From Taudactylus pleione (lineage: Eukaryota; Chordata; Amphibia; Anura; Myobatrachidae), in the NCBI GenBank assembly GCA_031769625.1, contig JAUIMM010000483.1, positions 6,268,001 through 6,332,000 on the forward strand: a DNA stretch of 64,000 bases. The letters are read 5' to 3'. Position 1 is the stretch's first letter, and each line of letters starts with the position of its first letter. The notes beneath the pieces were generated by a model that did not search any database, was not told the DNA's origin, and saw only the letters and a list, made by a program, of their open reading frames with translations. Positions 55,484 to 64,000 of this stretch are shown in pieces. A program made the translations under genes and the position numbers.

Positions 55484-55703
55484 GGGATGCTGGCTGTCAA
55501 AATACTGACAGTGGCATCCCGTCAGTAAGTTCTCTACCACTAACCCTTACCCCTAACCCTCCCTCCCCGGTGCCTGAACATACCCCCCCCCCAGTTCCTA
55601 AACCTAACCTCCCCCTCCCCGCACCCTAAGCCTCCTTGCCTCAGTGTCTAACCCTAACTCCTAAACCTAACCCTACCCCCTTAGTGCCTAACCTTCCCCC
55701 AAG
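55484..55703 (-). mobile_element. TAR fragment
   Basis: It starts GGGATGCTGGCTGTCAAAAT with GACAGTGGCATCCCGTC close by. A CCTAACCCT-type interior follows and stops near 55703 without a second terminal end. Confidence 0.65.
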
Positions 55704-55915
55704 TGAACTTGGACTGGGGTCTGGACATGACAGAGACTCTGTGGATTCTGTGGTAAAGGTTGCTGGTCCAGTGTAACTCCTGCTCATGTATGGGTACTGA
55801 AACTTGTACTGGTGGAGACCCAGATCAGAGGCGCAGAGTCTAACGGTGTTCACCAGGGACAGTCGCGACCCTCAGCTGGGTCAGTAGTAGCACTGGAACT
55901 AGGGAAATAGACAGG

Positions 55916-56215
55916 AGCTATGGGTCTGAGGTTATCGGTAGGAACCGATGGTCTGTGGTTATCGGTAGGAACTGATGGTCTGTGGTTATCGGTAAGGACC
56001 GATGAGTTGTAGTTATCAGTAAGAACCAATGAGTTGCGATTATCTGTAAGGACTGATGAGTTGCAATTATCGGTGAGGACCGATGAGTTGTGGCTATCGG
56101 TATGTACCGATGAGCGATATCGGTATAGACCGATGAGCTGTGGTTATCGGTAAGGACCGATAAGCTGTGGTTATCGGTAAGGACCGATGAGCTGTGGTTA
56201 ACAGACGAAACCAAT
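55916..56215 (+). repeat. 27-bp minisatellite of small hairpins, about 11 copies
   Basis: Unit TATCGGTAAGGACCGATGAG then CTGTGGT (27 bp). Each carries the inverted pair ATCGGT and ACCGAT separated by four bases. Point changes give ATCAGT, ATCTGT, ACTGAT and ACCAAT forms. The 98-codon minus-strand frame reads the array and is not a gene. Confidence 0.9.
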
Positions 56216-56728
56216 GCACTATGAATATCGGCTGTAACTTATGGACTGTGGGTATCGGCAGCAACGATGGAGCCAGAGTTGCAAGGTGAGAATAGCACAG
56301 GAATCACTCTGAGGAATAACACAGGAGAGCTCTCTCCTCATCAGCTAGGCTGTGAATGCAGTGGCACTGGCAACTTGAGACTACCTGGGCTGCTCCTTTT
56401 ATCCCCCCTGACCAGCGGGGATTGGATGCAGAAGTCAGCTGACTCAGTGTCAGCTCCGGATTGGCAGTGACCCAATCAGCTGATGCTTGGGAAGATGGCG
56501 GAGACCTGTCTCCCGCACACATGAAGAACGCTGGACACCAGCTCTTCAGAGAAGGGCCTGCCTCCTCTGGCAATGCTGCACACTGACACCCATGCTGAGC
56601 CACCAGCCTGCGATAGAACGCAGGCCCGTTAAATAGAAAGAGGCAAAGTGCACAGAGTGGTGAGTTGTGAAGATCCCGCTTGGTCCGTCCGTGGTTTGTG
56701 ACTCCTTAACGAAAGGTGTTGGTAGATG
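56216..56728. other. DNA between the 27-bp array and hAT-R, no gene seen
   Basis: GC-moderate. Frames of 67 and 99 codons oppose each other on the two strands without domains. Confidence 0.4.
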
Positions 56729-57011
56729 CAGAGCTGTAACTAGACTTTTTGGTGCCCTGTTCCCGAAAGAGCATTGGTGCCCCCCTCCCCCGTCATTTTT
56801 CAAATAGGGACACATACCCGAAAAAGGGCCATGGCTTCATGGGGAAGGGCCAGGGAAGAGTTAGGGGAGGCCAGGAGCTGCTGGGATAAAAGAAAAGGAA
56901 GCTACAAGTGAGAGTGATAATAAACAGAAAATTGACAGGCCTAAACAGCGCCCCCTGCCCTGCGGTGCCCTGTGCCATGGCCCAGGTCAAACTTCCCTAG
57001 TTACGGCCCTG
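56729..57011 (+). mobile_element. hAT-R MITE
   Basis: 283 bp from CAGAGCTGTAACTAGAC to CCCTAGTTACGGCCCTG. Flanks GGTAGATG (56721-56728) and GCTTGATG (57012-57019) agree at six of eight positions. Confidence 0.82.
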
Positions 57012-57507
57012 GCTTGATGCCTGAAGCTTAATGGAAACAAAAATTACTAGCAACTGTATTAAAGTGCAGTACCTTAGCATAACATGTAGGTGGCGCAGTA
57101 ACATAGAGACATCTCCAGACAACATACTTCTTAGCGTGATCGCTAGGAAATATAGGTGGGAGATGTATCAAAAATTTGAGACAGATAACATGGAGAGAGA
57201 TGAACTACCAACTAATGAACTTCTGACTGTAATTTTTCAAACACAGCCTGTAAAGTGACAGTTAGGAGCTGATTGGCAGGTAGTTTATCTTCATCCACTT
57301 TATCTCTCTTCAAGGGGTATATTTACTAAAGGTTGATTTTTTTGTTGTTGCTTTTAACCATCTGAAATCGACTCAAAATCGACTGTATAAATCATTGGCC
57401 AAACCTCTAACCTCTAATTTACCAACATTCGAATGCGATGTGGGCCAATTATCAATAGCGTAAAAATGGTCGATTTGGAATGTGCACTTCAAAATTACCT
57501 ACAAAAT

Positions 57508-57836
57508 AATTTTGTAGGCGGGGCGGGCGGTGGCTACACAAATGGAGGCGTTCCTGACGGATCGCCTGCCGTTTTGTGGGCGGCCGCACTGACATCAGCA
57601 GTGATGTCAGTGGGGAGCTTGATCAGAGCAGGAAGCACCCTAGGGCTTGCGGTTGCCGAGACCCTAAGGGTCTCGTCGCAAGCCCCGATGGTCGCGATGG
57701 TCTTGACCATCGCGACCATCACCCTGGTCGGTCGCTAAAGCTGTGGGTGGTAAGCTAGCGACCAGGAGGCAGCACTAAAATATACTAGCGGCCGCCTCCA
57801 TTCAGACCTTCTTGCGACCGCCTCTGAATGAAGGCC
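57508..57836 (-). mobile_element. Harb-P MITE, copy 7, left end lost
   Basis: It begins within TTTTGTAGGCGGGGCGGGCGG, which lies mid-element in copy 6, and ends CGCCTCTGAATGAAGGCC. Hairpins kept include CTGACATCAGCAGTGATGTCAG and the GATGGTCGCGATGGTC pair. The junction CCTACAAAATAATTTTGTAGG-type palindrome at 57499-57519 may mark the deletion point. Confidence 0.8.
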
Positions 57837-57842
57837 TAGGAC

Positions 57843-58252
57843 TCCTTGTTGTCTAACTTTGAGGAGTTATTTGGTTGCCAGGCCCAAAGCACATCTGCAA
57901 GAGGAAATCGGGCCATGTGTCAGGCAGCAGTTGATGCGGTGAAGTCTATTGGGCATTTAAACGTGACAAGCGCCAGTGTGTGAAGCATTTTTCAGACATC
58001 TGACGCCGAGTCGAATCCAAGATGGCCCTGGAAAGGCGCTATACACGCAGCACTGGAGGAGGGTCACCTGTGGAGGTGGATTATAATGCATATGCGGAAC
58101 AGGCCAAGGGAATTATGGCGCAGGAACTGGTGTCAGGAGTTAACGCGCATGCCACAGTGTACCACATGCTTGTGTCTCCTTTTATAGGCATCATAATGAA
58201 GTTCCTACCAATAGTATGGTATTTAGGTGATAAAATCACCTGTTTTCAATAG
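57843..58252 (+). pseudogene. Degenerate PIF/Harbinger Myb-like (SANT) helper protein
   Basis: In autonomous Harbingers the Myb-like protein helps the transposase reach the nucleus and bind the ends. Here one phase (57843 on) reads LLSNFEELFG then a helix with AVDAVKSIG. A second phase (57842 on) reads KRQCVKHFSDI, a stop at 58001-58003, RRVESKMALERRYTRSTGGG and then VDYNAYAEQ. The order of an N-terminal FEELFG, a second helix and a C-V-K-x-F-x-D-I-x-R-R-V-x-x-K third helix is the family pattern as I know it. A frameshift between about 57950 and 57985 plus the stop make it inactive. The 76-codon frame from 58022 is only its tail; from about 58180 the match fades. Confidence 0.72.
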
Positions 58253-58404
58253 TCTATTTTGGGGGTATTTTTCTTTCAATATTGGAGTTGATTTTAAGTC
58301 GATTTTCAATCCGCCTGTTAGTAAATGAGAGAATCCTGCAGTGAAAGTATCGATGTTTGGTCGATGGTTGATTTTGGCTGGGATTCGGTTTTATAGTCGA
58401 TTTT

Positions 58405-59003
58405 GGCCCTCATTCAGAGCCACTCGCTAGCGGCAGTACGCTCGTTCCGAGCGATGTTCGCACATCTGCGCATGCGTACGGTTTTTAGTACGCATGCGCG
58501 AACCAGTCAGTGCGGCCGAAAATCGTTGGTACGCAATATAGCGAGGGCCTGCTATTTTGAGTGACAGAATGAGGCGTATGTGGGTGGTAACAGGGGAAGG
58601 TGCTTGAAAACGGGGAGTGGAGATCCGAACGCAGGCGTGCTTAAAGGTCAAAACGGGCGTTTTAAGGGAGTGCATAATTAATACAGCAGCGTCATTGACC
58701 ACGTCACTTGGTTTTTTTTAACTCAGAACTGCTCGCAAAATAGCGGTTGAAAACACCAACCACAAGAATAGCGAGCAGTTCATACGCTGTACGATGTACT
58801 CGATTAATCTAATAAATAGCGGACATGACGTATGGTGCGTGCGGCCAGGGGGCGTTTTTATCAAAAAAACGAGCGTATGTTTTGCTCGCTCGTTCAGACT
58901 TAGAGGTGGGAACAGACTGCAATTTGCGAACGGATCATTTGAATAGCAACCCCTTGTTTTTGAACGAACGACCACAAATAGCGAACGGCTCTGAATCAGG
59001 CCC
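58405..59003 (-). mobile_element. Harb-A MITE with TTT duplication, nested
   Basis: 599 bp starting GGCCCTCATTCAGAGCC and ending GGCTCTGAATCAGGCCC. TTT flanks both sides (58402-58404 and 59004-59006). Orientation is as in 5193 and 45405. The central hairpin arms are GAACTGCTCGC and GCGAGCAGTTC (about 58726-58780). Frames of 91-109 codons recur with the family and are not genes. Confidence 0.92.
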
Positions 59004-59075
59004 TTTGTCTTTAGTAAATCCCCGACTTGCAAAACACAGAAAATCACCTATAAACTTTAGTAAACACACCCCCAA

Positions 59076-59406
59076 GGTATACATGCCAGGCTTTTTCGGG
59101 CAACCCCCCGCGCGCCCAGAAGAGTAGGCACATCTCACGCATCCCGCCCACTTCCTAGTGAAGTGGGCAGGATGGGGAGATTCTACCTGGAATTTTCGGG
59201 TCCGCAGGGAAGGGGCGGGGCTAAATGGCGCAAATATTGTCATTTAGCCCCGCCCCCTCCTCACGGACCTGCGAATCGCGGGGGGTTTCTGTAAAGGGGC
59301 AGGGCCTAATGCCATCTATCGTCTGGCCCTGCCCCCTGAAGAGGAGAGCAGCAGTTCCCCTCCTGCTGCTCCCGGAAAGCTGCCCAGGAATGTCGGCAAG
59401 TATGCC
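59076..59406. mobile_element. CATACTTGCC-type element inserted at the Harbinger edge
   Basis: GGTATACATGCC on the left faces GGCAAGTATGCC on the right. CCAA lies on both sides (59072-59075 and 59407-59410). Inside, ATTTAGCCCCGCCCC and GGGGCGGGGCTAAAT (about 59213-59255) form a strong palindrome, and a GGGCAGGGCC...GGCCCTGCCC pair follows. The superfamily is unknown to me; if CCAA is its duplication, the target is 4 bp. Confidence 0.68.
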
Positions 59407-59433
59407 CCAAGGCTTGATACATCTCCCCCCATA

Positions 59434-60019
59434 ATATAATAAATCTGTGAGTTTTCCTATTGAAAGATAAGAGAAAGTGATGACATTTGGTTTGGCACGA
59501 GATACGATTGAATACTGTATAAACAATAATTACCTTTAAAAAAATATAGCAGGTGTAAGAAGCACGGATGGAATAATTCCTGGTATCTTAAGCTAAACAT
59601 GATGCATTAACTGAAGTGTATAAAGCAAACAGTGATTACGCTGTACTAATCTATACGAGAAGCCATCTATGCACAGAAACATCGCATTACAGGTTCATTT
59701 CATCTTCAGCAACTAGGCTTAGACCAGTTAATCCATATTTCCGCTGATCCCATACGCTATCATTTCTTAATTGAGTTTGGCAAAGGGTGGCCTTACCCGT
59801 AGCGCCATTTAGACTTTGATTCCTCAATCGAGAAACAGTCTGGACACCAGTGAAATAGCAATTTATGGATGCGATCATGAAATTAATGAAAATATATATT
59901 ATACTCTATGTTTAAGGATGGAGCAATGCTTTCACGTAGAATGTATAGCCTCAGGCTTTGTCCTTTAATGGCTTGTATCTGTATAGAAGGCTGTATAATA
60001 GCATAATAATACATCTATG
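59434..60019. other. Single-copy DNA, no gene seen
   Basis: AT-rich. The 63-codon minus-strand frame has no domain. Confidence 0.45.
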
Positions 60020-60448
60020 TCGCACTGGTCATGTGTCCATATTCTGTGCGCAGTTCCGATGTTTAGTACTGGGCGTTCCTGAGCGTTGGCTATGCGAACA
60101 AACGGAGATGGTCAGTCTTCTGAACGAGTTAAAGGAGTGTGGCGGATGTGTGGGTGATAGTGGCCGCGTGCAGAGATGCAGCATCCGCCATATTTAGGTG
60201 GACAATCTGCACCCAGCATAGGGCTGGTGCAAATTTCGATGCTGCGACCAATGGTTGCGTGTACAAATAAACCATTCGGTATTTCATCGCCTGAAGACGC
60301 TCAAAGTGGGCGTGTCAGTCCTTGCACCCTCGGACACACGGATGTACGCCAGAGAAGGGACTAGTAGCGGCGTTTGCATAAAGTCGCAGGTGTGACTGCT
60401 GCGTAAGGAAACGGGCGACGCCGCTGCGTCTGAATCAGAAACAGGCCC
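60020..60448 (+). mobile_element. H9 Harbinger-like MITE, left end unclear
   Basis: It ends GCTGCGTCTGAATCAGAAACAGGCCC. The interior has TGGGCGTTCCTGAGCGTTGG and GTGTGGCGG words shared with 54621-55157 and 2405-2594. The left terminal repeat could not be found. Confidence 0.55.
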
Positions 60449-60826
60449 ACAGTTTACATTTAACTACCCATCAAGGTGGATTGACGGCTCTGCCTCTCCA
60501 GGTGTTCTGGATGCACTGACAGGCCACCTCTACCCAGAATTCCTAGGGTGAGGATTACTCTGATAATCTTTGGTTCTGACGGTTGATATTAGTTGTTCAA
60601 CACTAACTTTGAGAATAGCCTTACCCCATTATAAATATTGCATGGAGGGTCCTTCAGCCGGGATATCATACCCAACCCGGCCATACCAACTATGGGTGTT
60701 TTTAAAATAAAATACCCGTTTTTTTCTATCCTGATACCGGCCTCCACAGCATGTGGCAGTGCAACAATTCTTGCACGTGACAAAAATCGGGACTGTCTGG
60801 GATCGTTTCTGTTAGGGCTTGCAATG
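60449..60826. other. DNA with a TAR-like scrap, no gene seen
   Basis: AGCCGGGATATCATACCCAA near 60656 and CTGATACCGGCC near 60730 resemble TAR termini without the array. No gene. Confidence 0.4.
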
Positions 60827-60834
60827 GCTCTGAG

Positions 60835-61111
60835 CAGGGCCGTAGCTAGGGTAGTGCGGCCGGTGCCATGGCACAGGGCACCACAGGTCAGGGGGCGCTG
60901 TTTGGGCCTGTCATATTTCTGTTTATTATCATTCTTGCTTGTAGCTTCCTCTTATTTCATCCCCAGCATCTCCTGGCCTCCCCTATCTCTTCCCTGGCCC
61001 TTCCCCATAAAGCCATAGCCCTTTTTTGGGTGCATTATGTCCCTTTGAAAAATGAGGGGGCGCCAATGCTCTTTCTGGCACAGGGCACCAAAAAGTCTAC
61101 TTACGGCTCTG
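60835..61111 (-). mobile_element. hAT-R MITE, inverted copy holding the Harb-A empty site
   Basis: It starts CAGGGCCGTAGCTAGGG and ends CTTACGGCTCTG. Flanks GCTCTGAG (60827-60834) and GCCCTGAG (61112-61119) agree at seven of eight positions. GCATTATGTC at 61032-61041 is the uninterrupted form of the site into which the 32594 Harb-A copy inserted. The 95- and 126-codon frames are antisense to those of other copies. Confidence 0.88.
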
Positions 61112-61119
61112 GCCCTGAG

Positions 61120-62220
61120 CGCCCCTCAATATTCCAATACATTTATCAGGCCTGACACTCCACTGAAGCACCGTTTACTTTTTGGGATGCCTTCCTTCCA
61201 CCCTTTGCCAGTAGCCATTTCCCATATAATATATACTGTATAGTCAGCTTTGTTCACAAACTAATAATAAGCCGCATCCATTGTTACATTCAGCGCTCGG
61301 TACATCTGTACTAAACTTTTATGTATTCAGCCGAAATAGCAGGATACTTTGTAAAATACGGTTTCTATGGTATCACCCACTCATTTTCACTTTTCATTAT
61401 TAATTTTTGCCTAAGCCTATAATTACTCGTCCACACTAACAATTCCCTTTTAGGTTTTTCATCATCCTATTTTTATTTTTATTTTTTTACTCAACAACAA
61501 GTTAATTACAAATCTGCTAAGTACGCCGGGATTCTGTAAAATGTCAAGTAACAGATTTCATTTTATTTTTTACCTAACAAAAAACAAGTATCTAATTCTG
61601 AAAAATGCCAGGTGACCAAAACTCTATCGCATCCTAGAACATGATAGACGGAGTCGCTATGGTCGCTATGGGTAACGCCACTTTCATATTTAGAAGCTTA
61701 CTTTCAAGGAGAAATAAAAAAAATATGGATGGAAATGTTCCAGAAACTGGAAGAAATCGGTGAAACAAGTTTCCCAATCAACTTAACCACTTGCCTGGCA
61801 TGGTCACATCGTTTGTGCCCACGCCAGGCTGCATGTTACCTGACTTGGTCGTAAACAATGCAACCAGTCAGAAACGTCCGCTTGGTGGTGATCTTCCAGC
61901 AGCCGTCAGTGTCAGCGGGACCTCCGGCCCCTCTGCAACCCTGCACCCTCCCCCAGTGTCTGCCGATCACTGCTGATTGGGCAGCACGGAAGGACTCCTC
62001 AACCAATGGCTGCAGAGAGGAGCAGCTGCCGGGGAATTGTATAGTCGTGTTTAATGAGATTTTCTTGACATTCATTTATTCATTAAAAAAGAAAACAATG
62101 TATGAGACACAGGTATATTCTCAAGACACCGCCCCGATTTCTCTCACTTATGACTAGATCATGGCTGATCTGTGCTTTGGAGAACTTCTCTCTTTCTCTC
62201 TTGTTTTTTCCCTGCACATG
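61120..62220. other. Mostly single-copy DNA, no gene seen
   Basis: The 61250-61780 part is AT-rich and non-repetitive and could hold conserved non-coding sequence. Frames of 61-99 codons near 61790-62160 oppose each other and lack domains. Confidence 0.35.
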
Positions 62221-62384
62221 GATGGGGTGTGGATTGAAAGATCTACAGTAAAAAGGTAGACAATGTCTTGACAGATTACCAGATGGTAGAAAGTCAATAG
62301 GTTGACAGGGACGAAAGGTCGACAAGTAGAAATGGTTGACAGGGTCAAAATGTCGACATGACAATGGTCAGCGCGAAAATGGTC
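62221..62384. mobile_element. GTCGAC-rich lead-in to the 65-bp array
   Basis: Repeated words GGTCGACAAG, TGTCGACATGAC and TTGACAGGG spaced 15-25 bases apart. This looks like the terminal part of the element whose interior is the array that follows. The far end was not found. Confidence 0.5.
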
Positions 62385-63800
62385 ACCCCTTCACCCTAAC
62401 CTTCCCTCCTGGTGCCTAACCCTAACCTTCCCTCCTGGTGCCTAACCCTAACCGTCCCTTCTAGCACCTAACCCTCTGGTAAGTGCCTAACCCTCATTCA
62501 TGGTGCCTAACCCTAACCGTCCATTCTAGTCCCTAACTCTCTGATAAGTGCCTAACCCTCCCTCCTAGTGCCTAACCCTAACCGTCCATTCTAGTGCCTA
62601 ACTCTCTGGTAAGTGCCTAACCCTCTCTCCTAGTGCCTAACCCTAACCGTCCATTCTAGTGCCTAACTCTCTGGTAAGTGCCTAACCCTCACTCCTGGTG
62701 CCTAACCCTAACCGTCCATTCTAGTGCCTAACCCTCACTCTTGGTGCCTAACCCTAACTGTCCATTCTAGTGCCTAACTCTCTGGTAAGTGCCTAACCCT
62801 CACTCCTGGTGCCTAACCCTAACCGTCCATTCTAGTGCCTAACTCTCCGGTAAGTGCCTACCCCTCCCTCCTAGTGCCTAACCCTAACCGTCCATTCTAG
62901 TGCCTAACTCTCTGGTAAGTGCCTAACCCTCACTCCTGGTGCCTAACCCTAACCGTCCATTCTAGTCCCTAACTCTCTGGTAAGTGCCTAACCCTCCCTC
63001 CTAGTGCCTAACCCTAACCGTCCATTCTAGTGCCTAACTCTCTGGTAAGTGCCTAACCCTCACTCCTGGTGCCTAACCCTAACCGTCCATTCTAGTGCCT
63101 AACTCTCCGGTAAGTGCCTACCCCTCCCTCCTAGTGCCTAACCCTAACCGTCCATTCTAGTGCCTAACTCTCTGGTAAGTGCCTAACCCTCGCTCCTGGT
63201 GCCTAACCCTAACTGTCCATTCTAGTCCCTAACTCTCTGGTAAGTGCCTAACCCTCCCTCCTAGTGCCTAACCCTAACCGTCCATTCTAGTGCCTAACTC
63301 TCTGGTAAGTGCCTAACCCTCACTCCTGGTGCCTAACCCTAACCGTCCATTCTAGTGCCTAACTCTCTGGTAAGTGCCTAACCCTCACTCCTGGTGCCTA
63401 ACCCTAACCGTCCATTCTAGTGCCTAACTCTCTGGTAAGTGCCTAACCCTCACTCCTGGTGCCTAACCCTAACCGTCCATTCTAGTGCCTAACTCTCCGG
63501 TAAGTGCCTACCCCTCCCTCCTAGTGCCTAACCCTAACCGTCCATTCTAGTGCCTAACTCTCTGGTAAGTGCCTAACCCTCCCTCCTGGTGCCTAACCCT
63601 AACCGTCCATTCTAGTCCCTAACTCTCTGGTAAGTGCTTAACCCTCCCTCCTAGTGCCTAACCCTAACCGTCCATTCTAGTGCCTAACTCTCTGGTAAGT
63701 GCCTAACCCTCACTCCTAGTGCCTAACCCTAACCGTCCATTCTAGTGCCTAACTCTCCGGTAAGTGCCTACTCCTCCCTTCTGATGCCTAACACTAACGG
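62385..63800 (-). repeat. 65-bp telomere-like satellite with higher-order structure
   Basis: Unit GTGCCTAACCCTAACCGTCC, ATTCTAGTGCCTAACTCTCT, GGTAAGTGCCTAACCC, then TCACTCCTG (65 bp), about 21 copies. The variant CTCCGGTAAGTGCCTACCCC recurs with its anchor at 62841, 63101, 63491 and 63751, spacings 260, 390 and 260, i.e. 4, 6 and 4 units. Unlike a true telomere, CCCTAA occurs singly or as CCTAACCCTAACC, not as a pure hexamer run. Confidence 0.93.
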
Positions 63801-64000
63801 GTTGGGGTAAGTGCCTAACCTTATCCCTTAAAGGCGGTGCTGGCCTTCCCACCAGAAAACAAGGACAGGGACTGTACAGTATCTCCTGACACAGACTTCC
63901 TTGGCCTCTGCAACGGAGCTGCAAGGGCCAATCTGAGTAACCTTAGGGGTTACTAAAGCATATGTTAGCATTGCTGCTGCGTCCAAAGACAGATAACAGC
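63801..64000. other. DNA after the array, no gene seen
   Basis: GGTTGGGGTAAGTGCCTAACC at the start is a last worn unit; the rest is unremarkable. Confidence 0.45.

Larger units (their letters stand above)
57314..59072 (+). mobile_element. Larger Harbinger-type element with remnant helper gene
   Basis: The ends GGGGTATATTTACTAAAGG and CTTTAGTAAACACACCCC are inverted repeats. CAA flanks both sides (57311-57313 and 59073-59075). The interior carries a broken Myb-like gene (57843-58252) and two later MITEs (57508-57836 and 58405-59003). TCGATTTT words recur near both ends. No transposase exons remain, so the copy is a deleted derivative of an autonomous element. Confidence 0.78.
57155..59430 (+). 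mobile_element. SL stem-loop MITE split by nested elements
   Basis: It starts GGTGGGAGATGTATCAAAA. The right half resumes GGCTTGATACATCTCCCCCC (59411-59430). ATA flanks both sides (57152-57154 and 59431-59433). The break lies at TCTCTCTTCAA, where related copies continue into AAGGTTTGATACATC or AAGGCTTAG. Everything from 57314 to 59410 is later insertion. Confidence 0.85.

Noticed and set aside
62385..63800. CRISPR-like array
   Set aside because: The units are contiguous 65-bp repeats with no unique spacers, in a eukaryotic setting.

Overview
The window is nuclear DNA of a large, repeat-rich vertebrate genome. The style of repeat (dense miniature DNA transposons of hAT and PIF/Harbinger type, with very little LINE or SINE sequence) fits an amphibian, most likely a frog or toad. 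That assignment is inference; nothing in the sequence names a species. I find no intact protein-coding gene and no tRNA, rRNA or CRISPR array. Almost every open frame is a by-product of a repeat.

Layout. About a fifth to a quarter is PIF/Harbinger-like elements with ends near GGGCCTGATTCAGAGCC and 3-bp target duplications. I use these labels: Harb-A (about 600 bp, central hairpin), Harb-P (about 500-550 bp, a chain of consecutive hairpins), Harb-G (GCAATCGC-rich), H9 (related) and SL (about 170 bp stem-loop MITE). A degenerate Harbinger Myb-like helper gene survives at 57.8-58.25 kb. A second layer is hAT-like elements with CAGGG/CAGTG ends, several with readable 8-bp duplications (7.3, 15.8, 23.0-23.4, 32.5-33.4, 34.7-36.0, 60.8 kb). 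A third family, TAR, has a telomere-like GGTTAGGGTTAGGCAC interior and 8-9 bp duplications. Copies lie at 0-0.5, 2.6, 3.5, 11.2, 29.1, 43.6, 51.4, 54.1 and 55.5 kb; a relative forms the 62.4-63.8 kb array.

Tandem arrays make up roughly 15 percent of the window: 47 bp (14.5 kb), 31 bp (15.8-16.7 kb), 52 bp (18.5-20.5 kb), 30 bp (35.5 kb), 29 bp (38.4-40.0 kb), 30 bp (47 kb), 29 bp with a 215-bp higher order (48.7-50.1 kb), about 148 bp (51.7-52.4 kb), 27 bp (55.9 kb) and 65 bp with a 260-bp higher order (62.4-63.8 kb). Several lie inside hAT-like elements.

The elements are nested, so their order of arrival can be read. The best case is 57.15-59.43 kb, where one SL element holds a Harbinger element that itself holds Harb-P and Harb-A copies, with a further element inserted at its right edge. 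Single-copy stretches (for example 12.7-13.7, 17.4-18.2, 50.6-51.3, 53.4-54.0 and 61.2-61.8 kb) look like intergenic or intronic DNA and could hold conserved non-coding elements. The most unusual signal is the Harb-P family: up to nine consecutive hairpins whose two arms change together between copies.
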